The position numbers and the translations under genes are program-made. A DNA stretch of 37,556 nucleotides. Origin: a virus. The stretch covers positions 1-37,556 of IMG/VR virus record IMGVR_UViG_3300046010_003077, one strand, 5' to 3'. Shown here in pieces: positions 8,071 through 16,432 of the stretch (its first letter is position 1; every line of letters begins with the position of its first letter). The notes beneath the pieces are model-generated. The model saw nothing but the letters and a program-made list of their open reading frames with translations, ran no database searches and was not told where the DNA came from.

Positions 8071-9279
8071 ATGTCTAATTCGCTTCTTACCATTGACATG
8101 ATTACTCGCAAGGCTTTGGAAATCCTTGAGAATAATCTTGTCCTGACCCGCACGGTCAACCGTCAGTATGACGATTCTTTCGCCGTTGAAGGCGCAAAGA
8201 TCGGCTCGACCCTTCGCATCCGTCTGCCCGACCGCGCTCTGGTCACGGACGGCGCGGCGCTTCAGGTTCAGGACGACAACGAGCAGTACACCACGCTCGC
8301 GGTCTCCAGCCAGAAGCACATCGGCGTTAACTTTACGACCGCCGAGCTTACCATGCAGCTCGACGATTTCGCTGAACGTGTTCTGAAGCCTCGTATTTCG
8401 CAGCTCGCGTCCTCCATCGACGCGGACGTTGCGAACAGCTTCAAATATATCGGCAACTCGGTCGGCACGCCCGGCACGACTCCGGCTACCTCGCTGGTCC
8501 TGCTTCAGGCTCAGCAGAAGCTGAACGAGAACGCTGCGGTCATGTCGCCGCGCTACGCGACGGTCAACCCGGCTGCGAACGCCGCGCTGATCGAAGGCAT
8601 GAAGGGTCTCTTCAACCCGGTGTCGGCGATCTCGAAGCAGTTCAAGAACGGCATGTTTGGCGAAGGCATTCTCGGCTATGACGAGCTGAATATGTCGCAG
8701 TCGATCAAGCAGTTTACGACTGGTTCGCGCACTGCTTCCGGGGCGTCTACGGTCACGGTCAGCACTTCGGTCACGACCGAAGGCGCGACGACCATCGTCC
8801 TGACGGGCCTTGGCTCTACGATCATCAAGGCCGGTGACGTGTTCACCATCGCGGACTGTTTCGCCGTCAATCCGCAGACCCGTGAGTCGACCGGCTCGCT
8901 GTATCAGTTCGTTGCTCTGGCTGACGTTACGGCGTCGACCACGGCTTCGGTTACTGTCCCGGCGATGTATTCGGCTTCGCAGGCTCTGGCCACGGTCGAT
9001 GCGTTGCCGCAAGCTACCAAGTTGGTCACCTTCCTTGGTTCGCCGTCGACGCAGTATCCGCAGAACCTGATCTATCATCGCGACGCGATTGCGTTTGCGA
9101 CGGCCGATCTTCTGCTTCCGCAGGGTGTCGACATGGCTTCGCGTCAGGTCCACAACGGCATCTCGCTCCGCGTTGTTCGTCAGTATGACATCAACAACGA
9201 CCGACTGCCCTGCCGTATTGACGTTCTGTATGGCTACAGCGTCATTCGTCCGCAGATGGCTGTCCGTCTTTGGGGCTAA
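8071..9279 (+). CDS. Major capsid protein, P22 coat-like
   Basis: A 402-residue coat protein (P22 gp5 is 430). It begins MSNSLLTIDMITRKALEILE and has the conserved FAVEGAKIGSTLRIRLP and HIGVNFTTAELTMQLDDFAER segments of the P22 coat family (HK97 fold). An inserted Thr/Ser-rich beta region at about residues 215-320 corresponds to the place of the extra I-domain. The gene starts three bases after the scaffold stop. Codon use is strongly biased to C/G third positions, as expected for a highly expressed gene. Confidence 0.93.
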   Translation: MSNSLLTIDMITRKALEILENNLVLTRTVNRQYDDSFAVEGAKIGSTLRIRLPDRALVTDGAALQVQDDNEQYTTLAVSSQKHIGVNFTTAELTMQLDDFAERVLKPRISQLASSIDADVANSFKYIGNSVGTPGTTPATSLVLLQAQQKLNENAAVMSPRYATVNPAANAALIEGMKGLFNPVSAISKQFKNGMFGEGILGYDELNMSQSIKQFTTGSRTASGASTVTVSTSVTTEGATTIVLTGLGSTIIKAGDVFTIADCFAVNPQTRESTGSLYQFVALADVTASTTASVTVPAMYSASQALATVDALPQATKLVTFLGSPSTQYPQNLIYHRDAIAFATADLLLPQGVDMASRQVHNGISLRVVRQYDINNDRLPCRIDVLYGYSVIRPQMAVRLWG

Positions 9280-9283
9280 CAGG

Positions 9284-9305
9284 AGGGGCGTAAGCCCCTT
9301 CTTCT
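9284..9305 (+). terminator. Probable weak terminator after the coat gene
   Basis: AGGGGC at 9284-9289, a GTAA tetraloop, then GCCCCT at 9294-9299, followed by TCTTCT. The stem starts five bases after the coat stop. The T tract is interrupted, so partial termination or 3'-end protection of the coat message is likelier than a full stop. Confidence 0.5.
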
Positions 9306-9329
9306 CACCTTATCAAGGAGTTCTAAATC

Positions 9330-9797
9330 ATGGCTATCACTACGCAGGGCGCTTCATACCCGCTCGAATCCTTTGGCCCGACGCCTGCGCTTCCGCAAGG
9401 CACGGGCGGATATCAGGTTGGCGCTGGTAATGGCGGCGACGCGCTGTTCTGCGTCACGCCGGCCCCGGCTACGCTGACGACCGGCGCGACGCTGACCGGC
9501 GATCAGGTTCTTACGGGCCTGATCCTTGGCTCACCGACTGGCACGGCTTCGGCTTACCAGCTTCCGACCGTGGCGGCGCTGGAAACGGCGCTCCCGTCGT
9601 CCGCCAAGGTCGGCGCGACGATTGACTTTGCGGTCATCAACGTCGATGGGACCGGGTCGGGCGTCATCACTCTGACGACCAACACCGGCTGGACGCTGGT
9701 CGGACTTATGACGGTCGCAGCTACGGCTGGCACCGCGCAGGCGTTTCGCGCTCGCAAGACCGGCGCTACCACGTGGGCGCTGTATCGCGTCGGCTAA
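9330..9797 (+). CDS. Head decoration-type structural protein
   Basis: A 155-residue protein rich in Thr, Ala and Gly with beta-strand patterns and a C-terminal RARKTGATTWALYRVG typical of small phage decoration or head-fibre proteins. An AAGGAG ribosome site lies upstream. It directly follows the coat gene, where decoration proteins are usually encoded. I do not recognise a named family, so the role is by context. Confidence 0.7.
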   Translation: MAITTQGASYPLESFGPTPALPQGTGGYQVGAGNGGDALFCVTPAPATLTTGATLTGDQVLTGLILGSPTGTASAYQLPTVAALETALPSSAKVGATIDFAVINVDGTGSGVITLTTNTGWTLVGLMTVAATAGTAQAFRARKTGATTWALYRVG

Positions 9798-9809
9798 CAG
9801 GAGAAAACA

Positions 9810-10334
9810 ATGCCTAATACCAAATCAGTAGGCGTTGCTTTTTCTGACCCTGAGTTGACTTCTGGCACCACGCTTACCGGGGCCACAATCGACTCAACAT
9901 CGAAGGTTCTGTCCAATATTGGCAGCGGCCTTTCCATGGGTCAGCAGGGCGCGACTATCGCTGTCACTACCGGCGGCACCAACGATGTCTTTATGATCGC
10001 GCCTGCTGCCGGCGTTCTGTCGTCCGCGTTGTTCTCCGGCGTCGATGTGCTGGCGGCGAACGATACGAACTACATCACGTTCGGCATCACCAACCTCGGT
10101 CAGGCTGGTGCGGGAACGGCAGCTATGCTGGCCGCGACCGACGCTAACACGACCAAGGCGACGGGCGGAACGGCGCTTGCCGCGAACACCTTGCGCACGC
10201 TTACGCTCAACGGCACGGCCGCCAATCTGGTGGTTGCGGCTGGCGATCGTATCCGTATCCGCGCAACGGTTTCCGGCACGCTCGCCAACACGGTGACGTT
10301 CCCGGTCTACAGGCTGACGTTTACCGTCGCCTGA
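9810..10334 (+). CDS. Structural protein, beta-rich (decoration or head fibre)
   Basis: The 174-residue product begins MPNTKSVGVAFSDPELTSG. It is rich in Ala, Thr and Gly with a long beta-sandwich-like pattern and no charged helices. It follows the 9330 gene after a 12-base gap containing AGGAGAAAAC. The two proteins share composition but not an obvious alignment. A virion role is inferred from location and fold type. Confidence 0.7.
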   Translation: MPNTKSVGVAFSDPELTSGTTLTGATIDSTSKVLSNIGSGLSMGQQGATIAVTTGGTNDVFMIAPAAGVLSSALFSGVDVLAANDTNYITFGITNLGQAGAGTAAMLAATDANTTKATGGTALAANTLRTLTLNGTAANLVVAAGDRIRIRATVSGTLANTVTFPVYRLTFTVA

Positions 10335-10345
10335 TCTTAACTTTA

Positions 10346-10380
10346 CGACCGGCCTATGGGCCGGTCGGCCCTTACCATAG
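10346..10380 (+). other. Competing hairpins between structural genes
   Basis: CGACCGGCC (10346-10354), loop TATG, and GGCCGGTCG (10359-10367) form a perfect 9-bp stem. An alternative fold uses CTATGG (10354-10359) with CCATAG (10375-10380) plus GGGCC/GGCCC inside it. The second fold would reach to within seven bases of the next start codon. No U tract follows, so this is not a classic terminator. Attenuation or message stabilisation is possible. Confidence 0.5.
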
Positions 10381-10387
10381 GTGAAAA

Positions 10388-10672
10388 ATGGCTGTAATTT
10401 ATCTTCGTCACCCCCAGCACGGGGTGAAGGTTGCTATGATGGATCTCGAAGCCGATTATGACGAACAGAACGGTTGGGAAAGGTTTGAACTAGATGACGA
10501 CGACAGCGGGCGATCAGATCAACGGAGCGTTGAGACTTCTGGGCGTCCTCGCAGAAGGCGAAACGCCCTCGTCGGAAACGTCGCAAGACGCGCTGATGGC
10601 TCTCAACCAGATGATCGACTCGTGGAACACCGAACGTCTGGCAGTATTTTCGACTCAGGACCAGATTTTTAA
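10388..10672 (+). CDS. Small phage protein with out-of-frame tail over gp4 gene
   Basis: The first ~38 residues (MAVIYLRHPQHGVKVAMMDL, then EADYDEQNGWERF) resemble a short conserved phage protein that usually ends soon after this point. Here the frame stays open for 59 codons inside the following gene (10494-10672), adding an Arg/Ser/Asp-rich tail without family resemblance. The ribosome site AGGTGA is well placed. The N-terminal part is well supported; whether the overlapping tail matters is unknown. Confidence 0.7.
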   Translation: MAVIYLRHPQHGVKVAMMDLEADYDEQNGWERFELDDDDSGRSDQRSVETSGRPRRRRNALVGNVARRADGSQPDDRLVEHRTSGSIFDSGPDF

Positions 10673-11207
10673 CTGGCCGTCGGGCGTTCTTAGCCGAACG
10701 CTTGGCCCGACCGGAGATTTCGTAGGTAACCGTCCAGTTCTGCTGGACGACGCCACCTATTTCCGCGATCCGCAGACCAACGTCTCCTACGGTATTAAGT
10801 TCATCAACCAGCAGCAGTATGACGGCATCGCCGTCAAGACTGTGACCAGCACCTATCCACAGGTCATCTGGGTCAACAATACATTTCCCGATATCGAAAT
10901 GTATGTTTACCCCAAACCGCTTCGGGAGCTGGAATGGCATTTCATCTCGGTCGAGGAACTGACCAATCCGGCCACTTTGGCGACTTCGCTCACGTTCCCG
11001 CCCGGCTATCTGCGGGCGTTCCGATACAATCTGGCTTGCGAGATCGCGCCTGAGTTTGGCGTTGAGCCATCGGCGCAGGTGCAGCGCATCGCCATGTATA
11101 GCAAGCGCAATCTGAAGCGCATCAACAACCCTGACGACATTATGGCGCTGCCTTACAGCATCGTGGGAACCAGGCAAAGGTTCAATATCTACGCAGGGAA
11201 CTACTAG
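10494..11207 (+). CDS. Tail accessory factor / head completion, P22 gp4-like
   Basis: A 237-residue connector protein that binds under the portal and helps close the filled head. The N terminus (TTTAGDQINGALRLLGVLAEG, helix and Asp/Asn turn) and the later ALNQMIDSWNTERLAVF are typical of the P22 tail-accessory gp4 family. P22 gp4 is 166 residues, so this member has a longer C-terminal part. In P22, gp4 and gp10 genes are adjacent; here they are parted by an antisense homing endonuclease gene. The stop codon at 11205-11207 overlaps that gene's stop. Confidence 0.88.
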   Translation: MTTTAGDQINGALRLLGVLAEGETPSSETSQDALMALNQMIDSWNTERLAVFSTQDQIFNWPSGVLSRTLGPTGDFVGNRPVLLDDATYFRDPQTNVSYGIKFINQQQYDGIAVKTVTSTYPQVIWVNNTFPDIEMYVYPKPLRELEWHFISVEELTNPATLATSLTFPPGYLRAFRYNLACEIAPEFGVEPSAQVQRIAMYSKRNLKRINNPDDIMALPYSIVGTRQRFNIYAGNY

Positions 11208-11743
11208 GTATGTTGCATTTTAGCATATCTGCTTCGAGGCCCGCGCCGCTGACCTTTCGGCAAATGCTGACGCTCTTCGTTGTAAATCTCATGCGCGTGA
11301 AGGATATTGTCGCGATGCGTAACAAGTTCCAGATTTTCCAACCTATTATCAGATCGGTTTAAATTCTTATGGTTTATCTCCAACCGACCAGGTATAGGCC
11401 CAACAAATGCTTCCCAAAGCAGACGATGTATAGACAGGCATCTATACTCGCCGTTTTTGCACAATCTAACGACTACATAGTGTTTCAGCAGCCCTGTTTT
11501 TACCGGCCTGTAATTTGCGTCGCCAGCCCAAGTTTTTCCATGCTTAATAGACATAACCGTAGTAACGCTTGTGTTCAAAAACGCCGCAACATCTTTAAGT
11601 TTAGCGCCGTTAGCCAATCGTTGTTTGGCTTCGGCGACTTGTCCTGCGGTAAACAATTTGCCGCGCGCTACTCGACGCACGTTGCCAAGATTGCTAATTT
11701 CGTAAAGTCCTTCATAGTTAAGAACCGGTCGCCATTCTTCCAT
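11204..11743 (-). CDS. Free-standing homing endonuclease, NUMOD4 + HNH (copy 1)
   Basis: The 179-residue site-specific DNase spreads its own gene. It starts with a NUMOD4 DNA-binding motif (EEWRPVLNYEGLYEISNLGN). A helix-turn-helix (about residues 31-70, with VAAFLNTSVTTVMSIKHGKTW) is inserted after it. The HNH nuclease follows, with IHRLLWEAF, then EINHKNLNRSDNRLENLEL and THRDN. It lies antisense in the late operon, and its own stop overlaps the gp4-like stop. Ribosome site GAAGGAG precedes the ATG, and a sigma70 promoter lies 26-54 bases upstream. Codon use is AT-richer than the neighbours, which fits recent transfer. Confidence 0.93.
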   Translation of the reverse strand: MEEWRPVLNYEGLYEISNLGNVRRVARGKLFTAGQVAEAKQRLANGAKLKDVAAFLNTSVTTVMSIKHGKTWAGDANYRPVKTGLLKHYVVVRLCKNGEYRCLSIHRLLWEAFVGPIPGRLEINHKNLNRSDNRLENLELVTHRDNILHAHEIYNEERQHLPKGQRRGPRSRYAKMQHT

Positions 11744-11768
11744 ATGATGTCTCCTTCAATGAACATGC

Positions 11769-11797
11769 AGTATATCTACATGAATATTGGAGGTCAA
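11769..11797 (-). promoter_or_regulatory. Sigma70-type promoter of homing endonuclease 1
   Basis: Read on the minus strand: TTGACC (-35, 11797-11792), a 17-base spacer, TATACT (-10, 11774-11769). Both boxes match five of six consensus bases. Transcription would start near 11762 and leave a short leader before the ATG at 11743. The -35 box overlaps the plus-strand ribosome site of the next tail gene (GGAGG at 11788-11792 region). Confidence 0.75.
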
Positions 11798-11802
11798 GTC
11801 TG

Positions 11803-13233
11803 ATGCAGACGCCTATTCTTGGCTCCAGCTACGTCGCCCGCAGCGTCAACGCTGCGGACAACAGAATGGTGAACCTTTTTCCAGAAATCGTAGCCGACGG
11901 CGGCAAGCAGCCGGCCTTCCTCCAGCGCGCGCCGGGCCTTCGTCAGCTCGTGCAGTTGCCGACAGGGCCGGTGCGTGGACTCTGGACGTTTGGGGATTAT
12001 GCCTACGCGGTGTCGGGTAATCGGCTTTACAAGATAGACACGGACTTTATGTATGTGGACAAAGGTGTTGTAGCCGGCACCGATCCGGTCAATATGGTCG
12101 ATAATGGCACGCAGCTATTTATTGCGGCGGGCGCGAACGGTTACATCTACAACGCCGGCACGGATGTCTTCGCCCAGATCACCGACCCGGACTTCTATGG
12201 CGCTGTTGGTGTCGGATTTATCGACGGCTATTTTGTCTATAACGAGCCGAACAGCCAGAAGTTTTGGGTGACCACGCTTTACGACGGCACGTCCGTAGAT
12301 CCGCTGGACTTCGCCAGCGCCGAAGGTTCGCCCGACAATCTGGTCACGCTGATCGTCGATCACCGCGAGGTTTGGCTATTCGGCACCAACTCGGTCGAGG
12401 TCTGGTATAACGCCGGTCTGCCGGACTTTCCGCTTGCCCGTATTCAGGGCGCGTTTAACGAGATCGGCTGTCAGGCCCCCTATTCCGTCGCCAAACTGGA
12501 CAACGGCCTGTTCTGGCTCGGTAAGGACGCGCGCGGTAACGGTATCGTCTATCGCTCCAAAGGCTATTCCGGCGAGCGCATCTCAACCCACGCCGTCGAG
12601 TGGCAGATCCAGCAATATACGACGCTGGCCGACGCTGTGGCCTACACCTACCAGCAGGACGGCCATGCCTTCTACGTCCTTAACTTCCCAACCGCCAACA
12701 CGACATGGGTTTATGATGTCTCGACCGGCGCATGGCATGAGCGGGCGGGATGGGAGAACAACGCTTTCACCCGCCATCGCGGCCAGTGCCAGATGAACTT
12801 CGCGGATGAAATCGTCATTGGCGACTACGTTGCGGGCGTCCTCTATGCCTACGATATGTCGGTCTATTCAGAGGCCGACACGATCCAGAAATGGCTCCGC
12901 TCGTGGCGGGCGCTGCCTACGGGTCAAAACGACCTAAAACGCACAACGCAACATAGTCTTCAACTGGATTGCGAGTCAGGCGTCGGGCTTGCGACCGGGC
13001 AGGGTTCTGATCCGCAGGTTATGCTCCGATGGTCGGACGACGGCGGGCATACGTGGTCGAACGAACACTGGAAGTCGATGGGCCGGATTGGCGAATATGG
13101 AAACCGGGTCATTTGGCGGCGGCTTGGCATGACGATGAAGATCCGCGACCGTGTTTATGAGGTGTCAGGGACTGACCCGGTCAAGATCGCTATCATGGGC
13201 GCTGAATTGATTTTGGACCCGACCAATGCCTGA
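11803..13233 (+). CDS. Tail hub / DNA stabilisation protein, P22 gp10-like
   Basis: A 476-residue protein (P22 gp10 is 472). In P22 it binds below gp4 and plugs the filled head, keeping DNA inside. The N terminus MQTPILGSSYVARSVNAADN and RMVNLFPE, followed by QRAPGLRQLVQLPTGPVRGL, is the standard opening of the packaged-DNA-stabilisation family. The rest is beta-propeller-like with repeated GNxLY and WxG motifs. The ribosome site TGGAGG lies upstream of ATG 11803. The homing endonuclease separates it from its partner gp4. Confidence 0.93.
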   Translation: MQTPILGSSYVARSVNAADNRMVNLFPEIVADGGKQPAFLQRAPGLRQLVQLPTGPVRGLWTFGDYAYAVSGNRLYKIDTDFMYVDKGVVAGTDPVNMVDNGTQLFIAAGANGYIYNAGTDVFAQITDPDFYGAVGVGFIDGYFVYNEPNSQKFWVTTLYDGTSVDPLDFASAEGSPDNLVTLIVDHREVWLFGTNSVEVWYNAGLPDFPLARIQGAFNEIGCQAPYSVAKLDNGLFWLGKDARGNGIVYRSKGYSGERISTHAVEWQIQQYTTLADAVAYTYQQDGHAFYVLNFPTANTTWVYDVSTGAWHERAGWENNAFTRHRGQCQMNFADEIVIGDYVAGVLYAYDMSVYSEADTIQKWLRSWRALPTGQNDLKRTTQHSLQLDCESGVGLATGQGSDPQVMLRWSDDGGHTWSNEHWKSMGRIGEYGNRVIWRRLGMTMKIRDRVYEVSGTDPVKIAIMGAELILDPTNA

Positions 13234-13831
13234 CGTAGCCAATAACACCCTCATACCGGCGGCCCGTGTCCAGCTCTGGGATACGCTGTCGAACTTCGTC
13301 TCGCGGCCCTGGTATCGATGGTTCTACAATCTGTATATCGCCGTCGAGGCCGGCCGGCGTTACGGATCGTTCTACAGCACGACGACTTTCACCGTCGCGG
13401 TCATCAATACGGCCTATACGTTTACGTTCAACAACACGTTTACCCGCGCCGACGGCTCGGATCTGGTCTATGGCGTTTACGTCGGCACGCCAACGTCCCG
13501 CATATATGTAGACAATACTGCGACATATAACTTTCAGTTTTCGGCACAGATCGCGCAGACGGGCGGCGGCAAACACGATGTATATATCTGGCCCCGCGTG
13601 AATGGCGTCAATGTGGACGACTCGGCAACTCAGGTGTCGTTGAATGGCGGGTCGGGATACGCCGCTGTCGCCGCGTGGAATTTCGTGCTAAACCTTCAGG
13701 CGGGTGACTATTTTGAGCTGGTGTATTCGGCCAACAGCACAAACGTCCAGATTCCGTATGTGGCGGCGTCGGCTCCGGTTCCAGCTATTCCTTCGGTCAT
13801 ACTGACCGTAACCAGTTGTGTAGGTGGATAA
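13226..13831 (+). CDS. Tail/virion protein with a jelly-roll-like end
   Basis: The 201-residue product starts eight bases inside the gp10-like gene. After a helical start (PWYRWFYNLYIAVEAG, about 28-43) it is all beta. A block of aromatic and Thr residues with VYIWPRVNGVNVDDSA and LNLQAGDYFELVYSAN resembles the C1q/TNF-like trimeric folds used in phage fibres. In P22 this position holds the tail needle gene (gp26), but I see no needle-like coiled coil. A tip or fibre-attachment role is possible. Confidence 0.7.
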   Translation: MPDVANNTLIPAARVQLWDTLSNFVSRPWYRWFYNLYIAVEAGRRYGSFYSTTTFTVAVINTAYTFTFNNTFTRADGSDLVYGVYVGTPTSRIYVDNTATYNFQFSAQIAQTGGGKHDVYIWPRVNGVNVDDSATQVSLNGGSGYAAVAAWNFVLNLQAGDYFELVYSANSTNVQIPYVAASAPVPAIPSVILTVTSCVGG

Positions 13832-15433
13832 ATGGCAGCTCTTACTCCTACCGCCAAGATGCAGTTCTTTAAGGCCGACGGCACGCCGTTGGTCGGCGGC
13901 AAGCTCTACACCTACACGGCTGGAACGACCACGCCGCAGACGACCTACACGGACAGTTCGGGCGGCACGGCGAATACCAATCCGGTCATTCTGGACAGCC
14001 GGGGCGAGGCCAACATCTGGCTCGGCGGCGCGACCTATAAGTTCAAGCTGGCCGACGCCAACGATGTTGAGATCTGGACCGTAGATAACATCTCCGCGCC
14101 GACTTCCGGCGTGTCTCCGGCGCTGTCCGGCAACGTGACGATTGATACTGATTCGGCAAGCCCTGCGCTGAAGATCACACAGACCGGCACAGGTTATGCG
14201 CTCCGCGTGCAGGACAGCGCCGATCCTGATTCGACACCGCTTGTCATCGACAACACTGGCAAACTAGGTCTCGGCACAACGTCGCCGTCCGAAGCGCTGG
14301 ATATTGATAACAGCGGAAAAATTCAGTTTTCCGCCAGCGGCGCGTCGAGAATGGTCATCTCCTGCGACGCCAGCGATTCTATTTTTGATATCAGCGGCGC
14401 GCGGAACTATGTCGTCAAGACAAACTCTACAACCATTCTGACCGGAAATACGACAGACATCACAACGACCGTCCCTGTAGTGTTACCGGGGTCGCCTACG
14501 ACCAGTCTTCAGGCGACAACCAAAACCTATGTCGACACGAATATCTCTGCGGCCAGCGCTTTAGCCGCCCCGCCCGGCGCTATTATTTCGTTCGGCGCGT
14601 CCAGCGCGCCTTCCGGCTGGCTTATCTGTGACGGCACGGCCGTATCCCGAACAACCTATGCTGCGTTGTTCGCCGTTCTTGGGTCTACGTGGGGAGCGGG
14701 CGACGGCTCTACGACATTCAACGTGCCTGATCTGCGCGGTCAGTTTTTGCGTGGTTTTGACAGCCGCGCTACGGCGACCAGTCAAGATACGACGTTTGTC
14801 AGTGGTATTACCACCAACACAAGCACGACAATTAGCGGCATAAATTCAACTACTTACCTTTACGCCGGTATGCCGATCAGCGGCACTGGTATTCCTTCCG
14901 GCGCAACGATTTCGTCTGTAGCTACAAACTCGATTGTCATATCGGCGGCGGCTACGGCGTCATCCAGCACTATTGGCACTGGCGCGACTACAAATACAAG
15001 CACAACCGTTACTATGTCGAGTACAACGGGGCTTTCTGTCGGTCAGGCAATCAGCGGCACGGGCATCCCGACTGGTGCATACATCACCAATATCTTCAAC
15101 AGCACGACAGTCATTATTTCGTCCGCAGCTACGGCCACGAACACCGGTCTGACTTTTACGCTCGGCACGTCGCTAACGGTGGGCCGCACTTTTGCAAGCG
15201 CGCAGGCCGACGCATACAGAAACCATGACCATGGTGTCAGAGATCCTACGCACACACACACCTATAACCAAGTTATTAGCGGCGGAGCTACTTACTACGC
15301 TGGGCCTGGGTATCAAGCCAACACCCCCACTACTGGCGCTTCAGCAACTGGCGTCACGGTGAACAACTCATATACCGGCAACACTGAAACGAGGCCGAAG
15401 AACTACGCGGTCCTTTACATCATCAAGACTTGA
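13832..15433 (+). CDS. Tail fibre with phage collar domain (receptor binding)
   Basis: A 533-residue fibre. The N-terminal ~100 residues (ALTPTAKMQFFKADGTPLVG, then AGTTTPQTTYTDSSG) are a common attachment domain. A collar domain spans about residues 246-310 (PPGAIISFGASSAPSGWLIC through FNVPDLRGQFLRG). Between 315 and 455 come Ser/Thr-rich repeats with two similar TSTT... GMPISGTGIPSGA and GQAISGTGIPTGA blocks. The end has a His cluster (NHDHGVRDPTHTHTY) resembling the HxH metal sites of fibre tips, and the family's closing RPKNYAVLYIIKT. It probably binds the host surface. Confidence 0.9.
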   Translation: MAALTPTAKMQFFKADGTPLVGGKLYTYTAGTTTPQTTYTDSSGGTANTNPVILDSRGEANIWLGGATYKFKLADANDVEIWTVDNISAPTSGVSPALSGNVTIDTDSASPALKITQTGTGYALRVQDSADPDSTPLVIDNTGKLGLGTTSPSEALDIDNSGKIQFSASGASRMVISCDASDSIFDISGARNYVVKTNSTTILTGNTTDITTTVPVVLPGSPTTSLQATTKTYVDTNISAASALAAPPGAIISFGASSAPSGWLICDGTAVSRTTYAALFAVLGSTWGAGDGSTTFNVPDLRGQFLRGFDSRATATSQDTTFVSGITTNTSTTISGINSTTYLYAGMPISGTGIPSGATISSVATNSIVISAAATASSSTIGTGATTNTSTTVTMSSTTGLSVGQAISGTGIPTGAYITNIFNSTTVIISSAATATNTGLTFTLGTSLTVGRTFASAQADAYRNHDHGVRDPTHTHTYNQVISGGATYYAGPGYQANTPTTGASATGVTVNNSYTGNTETRPKNYAVLYIIKT

Positions 15434-15441
15434 GGCAGCTT

Positions 15442-16422
15442 ATGGACCCCTTCACACTAGCCCTTATCGGCGGCGGCAGCAGTCTGGTTTCTGGCGGCCT
15501 TGGCTATCTCGGCTCGCAAGCTGCCGGCCGCGCTCAGCAGCAGGCGGCACAGACATCCGGACTGTTTGGCCTGATCGCGCAGCAGCAAGCGCAGCAGCAA
15601 GCGCGTGAGATGTCCGAAAAAGGCGCTGCGGCCGGCCGTGAGTTCTACGGCAAAGGCCGCGAGGATCTGCTGGAGCAGGGACGGCTAGGCGAGTCGGCCG
15701 GCCGTGAGTTCTATGGTCAGGGCGTAGGATTCCAGCAGCCTTATATGCAGGCGGGAGCGGGCGCGGCTAACCAACTGGCGAGCCTGTTTGCGCCCGGTGG
15801 CGAGTATATGCGTCAGCCGACGCTCGAAGAACTTCAGATGGACCCCGGCTATGCCTTTCGGCTTCAGCAGGGGCAACAGGCCATTGACCGCTCGGCAGCA
15901 GCGCAGGCGGGGCTTCAGTCTGGCGCAGCTTTGAAAGCGGCGACGCGGTTTGGTCAGGAAGCCGGTAGCCAGGAATATGGGAACGCTTACGCCCGGTTTA
16001 TGGCCAACCGCGCTGCGGCGACGCAGGGCCTCCAGAATCTGATGGGCACAGGCGCGAGCGCGGCCGGCACGGCCACAGGGCTTGCCGGTCAGATCGGGTC
16101 TAATCTCATGGCTCAGCGGTTCGGACTGGGCAGCAATCTTGGCACGATGGCTGGCAATGCCGGAAGCACAGTGGCCGGAGCCTACACAGGAGCTGTCCCG
16201 ACTATCGCCAATCTTGCGTCCGCTAACCCTTACGGTCAGGCCGTGGAGAACATGGGGCAGGCGCGGGCGTCTAGCTATATGGGCGGCGCGTCGGCGCTTC
16301 AGGGCGCGCTTCAGGGCGTCGGACAGAACGCGATGCTGTATGGTATGCTGGACCGATATGGTCAGGGCGGCGCACAGCCATTCAACAGAAATTATGGTAT
16401 GGGTTACGGCCCGCAGCTTTGA
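15442..16422 (+). CDS. DNA transfer / ejection protein (P22 gp7-like role)
   Basis: A 326-residue protein, very rich in Ala, Gly and Gln. It has a hydrophobic start (LALIGGGSSLVSGGLGYLG) and a conserved core around residues 129-185 (ELQMDPGYAFRLQQGQQAID, then GAALKAATRFGQEAGSQEYG, NAYARF) that marks phage DNA-injection proteins. Such proteins are ejected ahead of the genome and form the channel through the envelope. The ATG at 15442 has GAGG six bases upstream; an upstream TTG at 15430 is less likely. Confidence 0.85.
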   Translation: MDPFTLALIGGGSSLVSGGLGYLGSQAAGRAQQQAAQTSGLFGLIAQQQAQQQAREMSEKGAAAGREFYGKGREDLLEQGRLGESAGREFYGQGVGFQQPYMQAGAGAANQLASLFAPGGEYMRQPTLEELQMDPGYAFRLQQGQQAIDRSAAAQAGLQSGAALKAATRFGQEAGSQEYGNAYARFMANRAAATQGLQNLMGTGASAAGTATGLAGQIGSNLMAQRFGLGSNLGTMAGNAGSTVAGAYTGAVPTIANLASANPYGQAVENMGQARASSYMGGASALQGALQGVGQNAMLYGMLDRYGQGGAQPFNRNYGMGYGPQL

Positions 16423-16432
16423 GGTCTGACTA

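Noticed and set aside
7996-9153. Long minus-strand open frame (385 codons) opposite the coat gene
   Set aside because: It is a shadow of a strongly codon-biased gene: its Arg/Asp-rich sequence mirrors the coat codons and matches no protein type.
13832-15433. Possible diversity-generating retroelement target in the collar-domain fibre
   Set aside because: No reverse transcriptase gene and no template-like near-repeat of the fibre 3' end was seen in the window.
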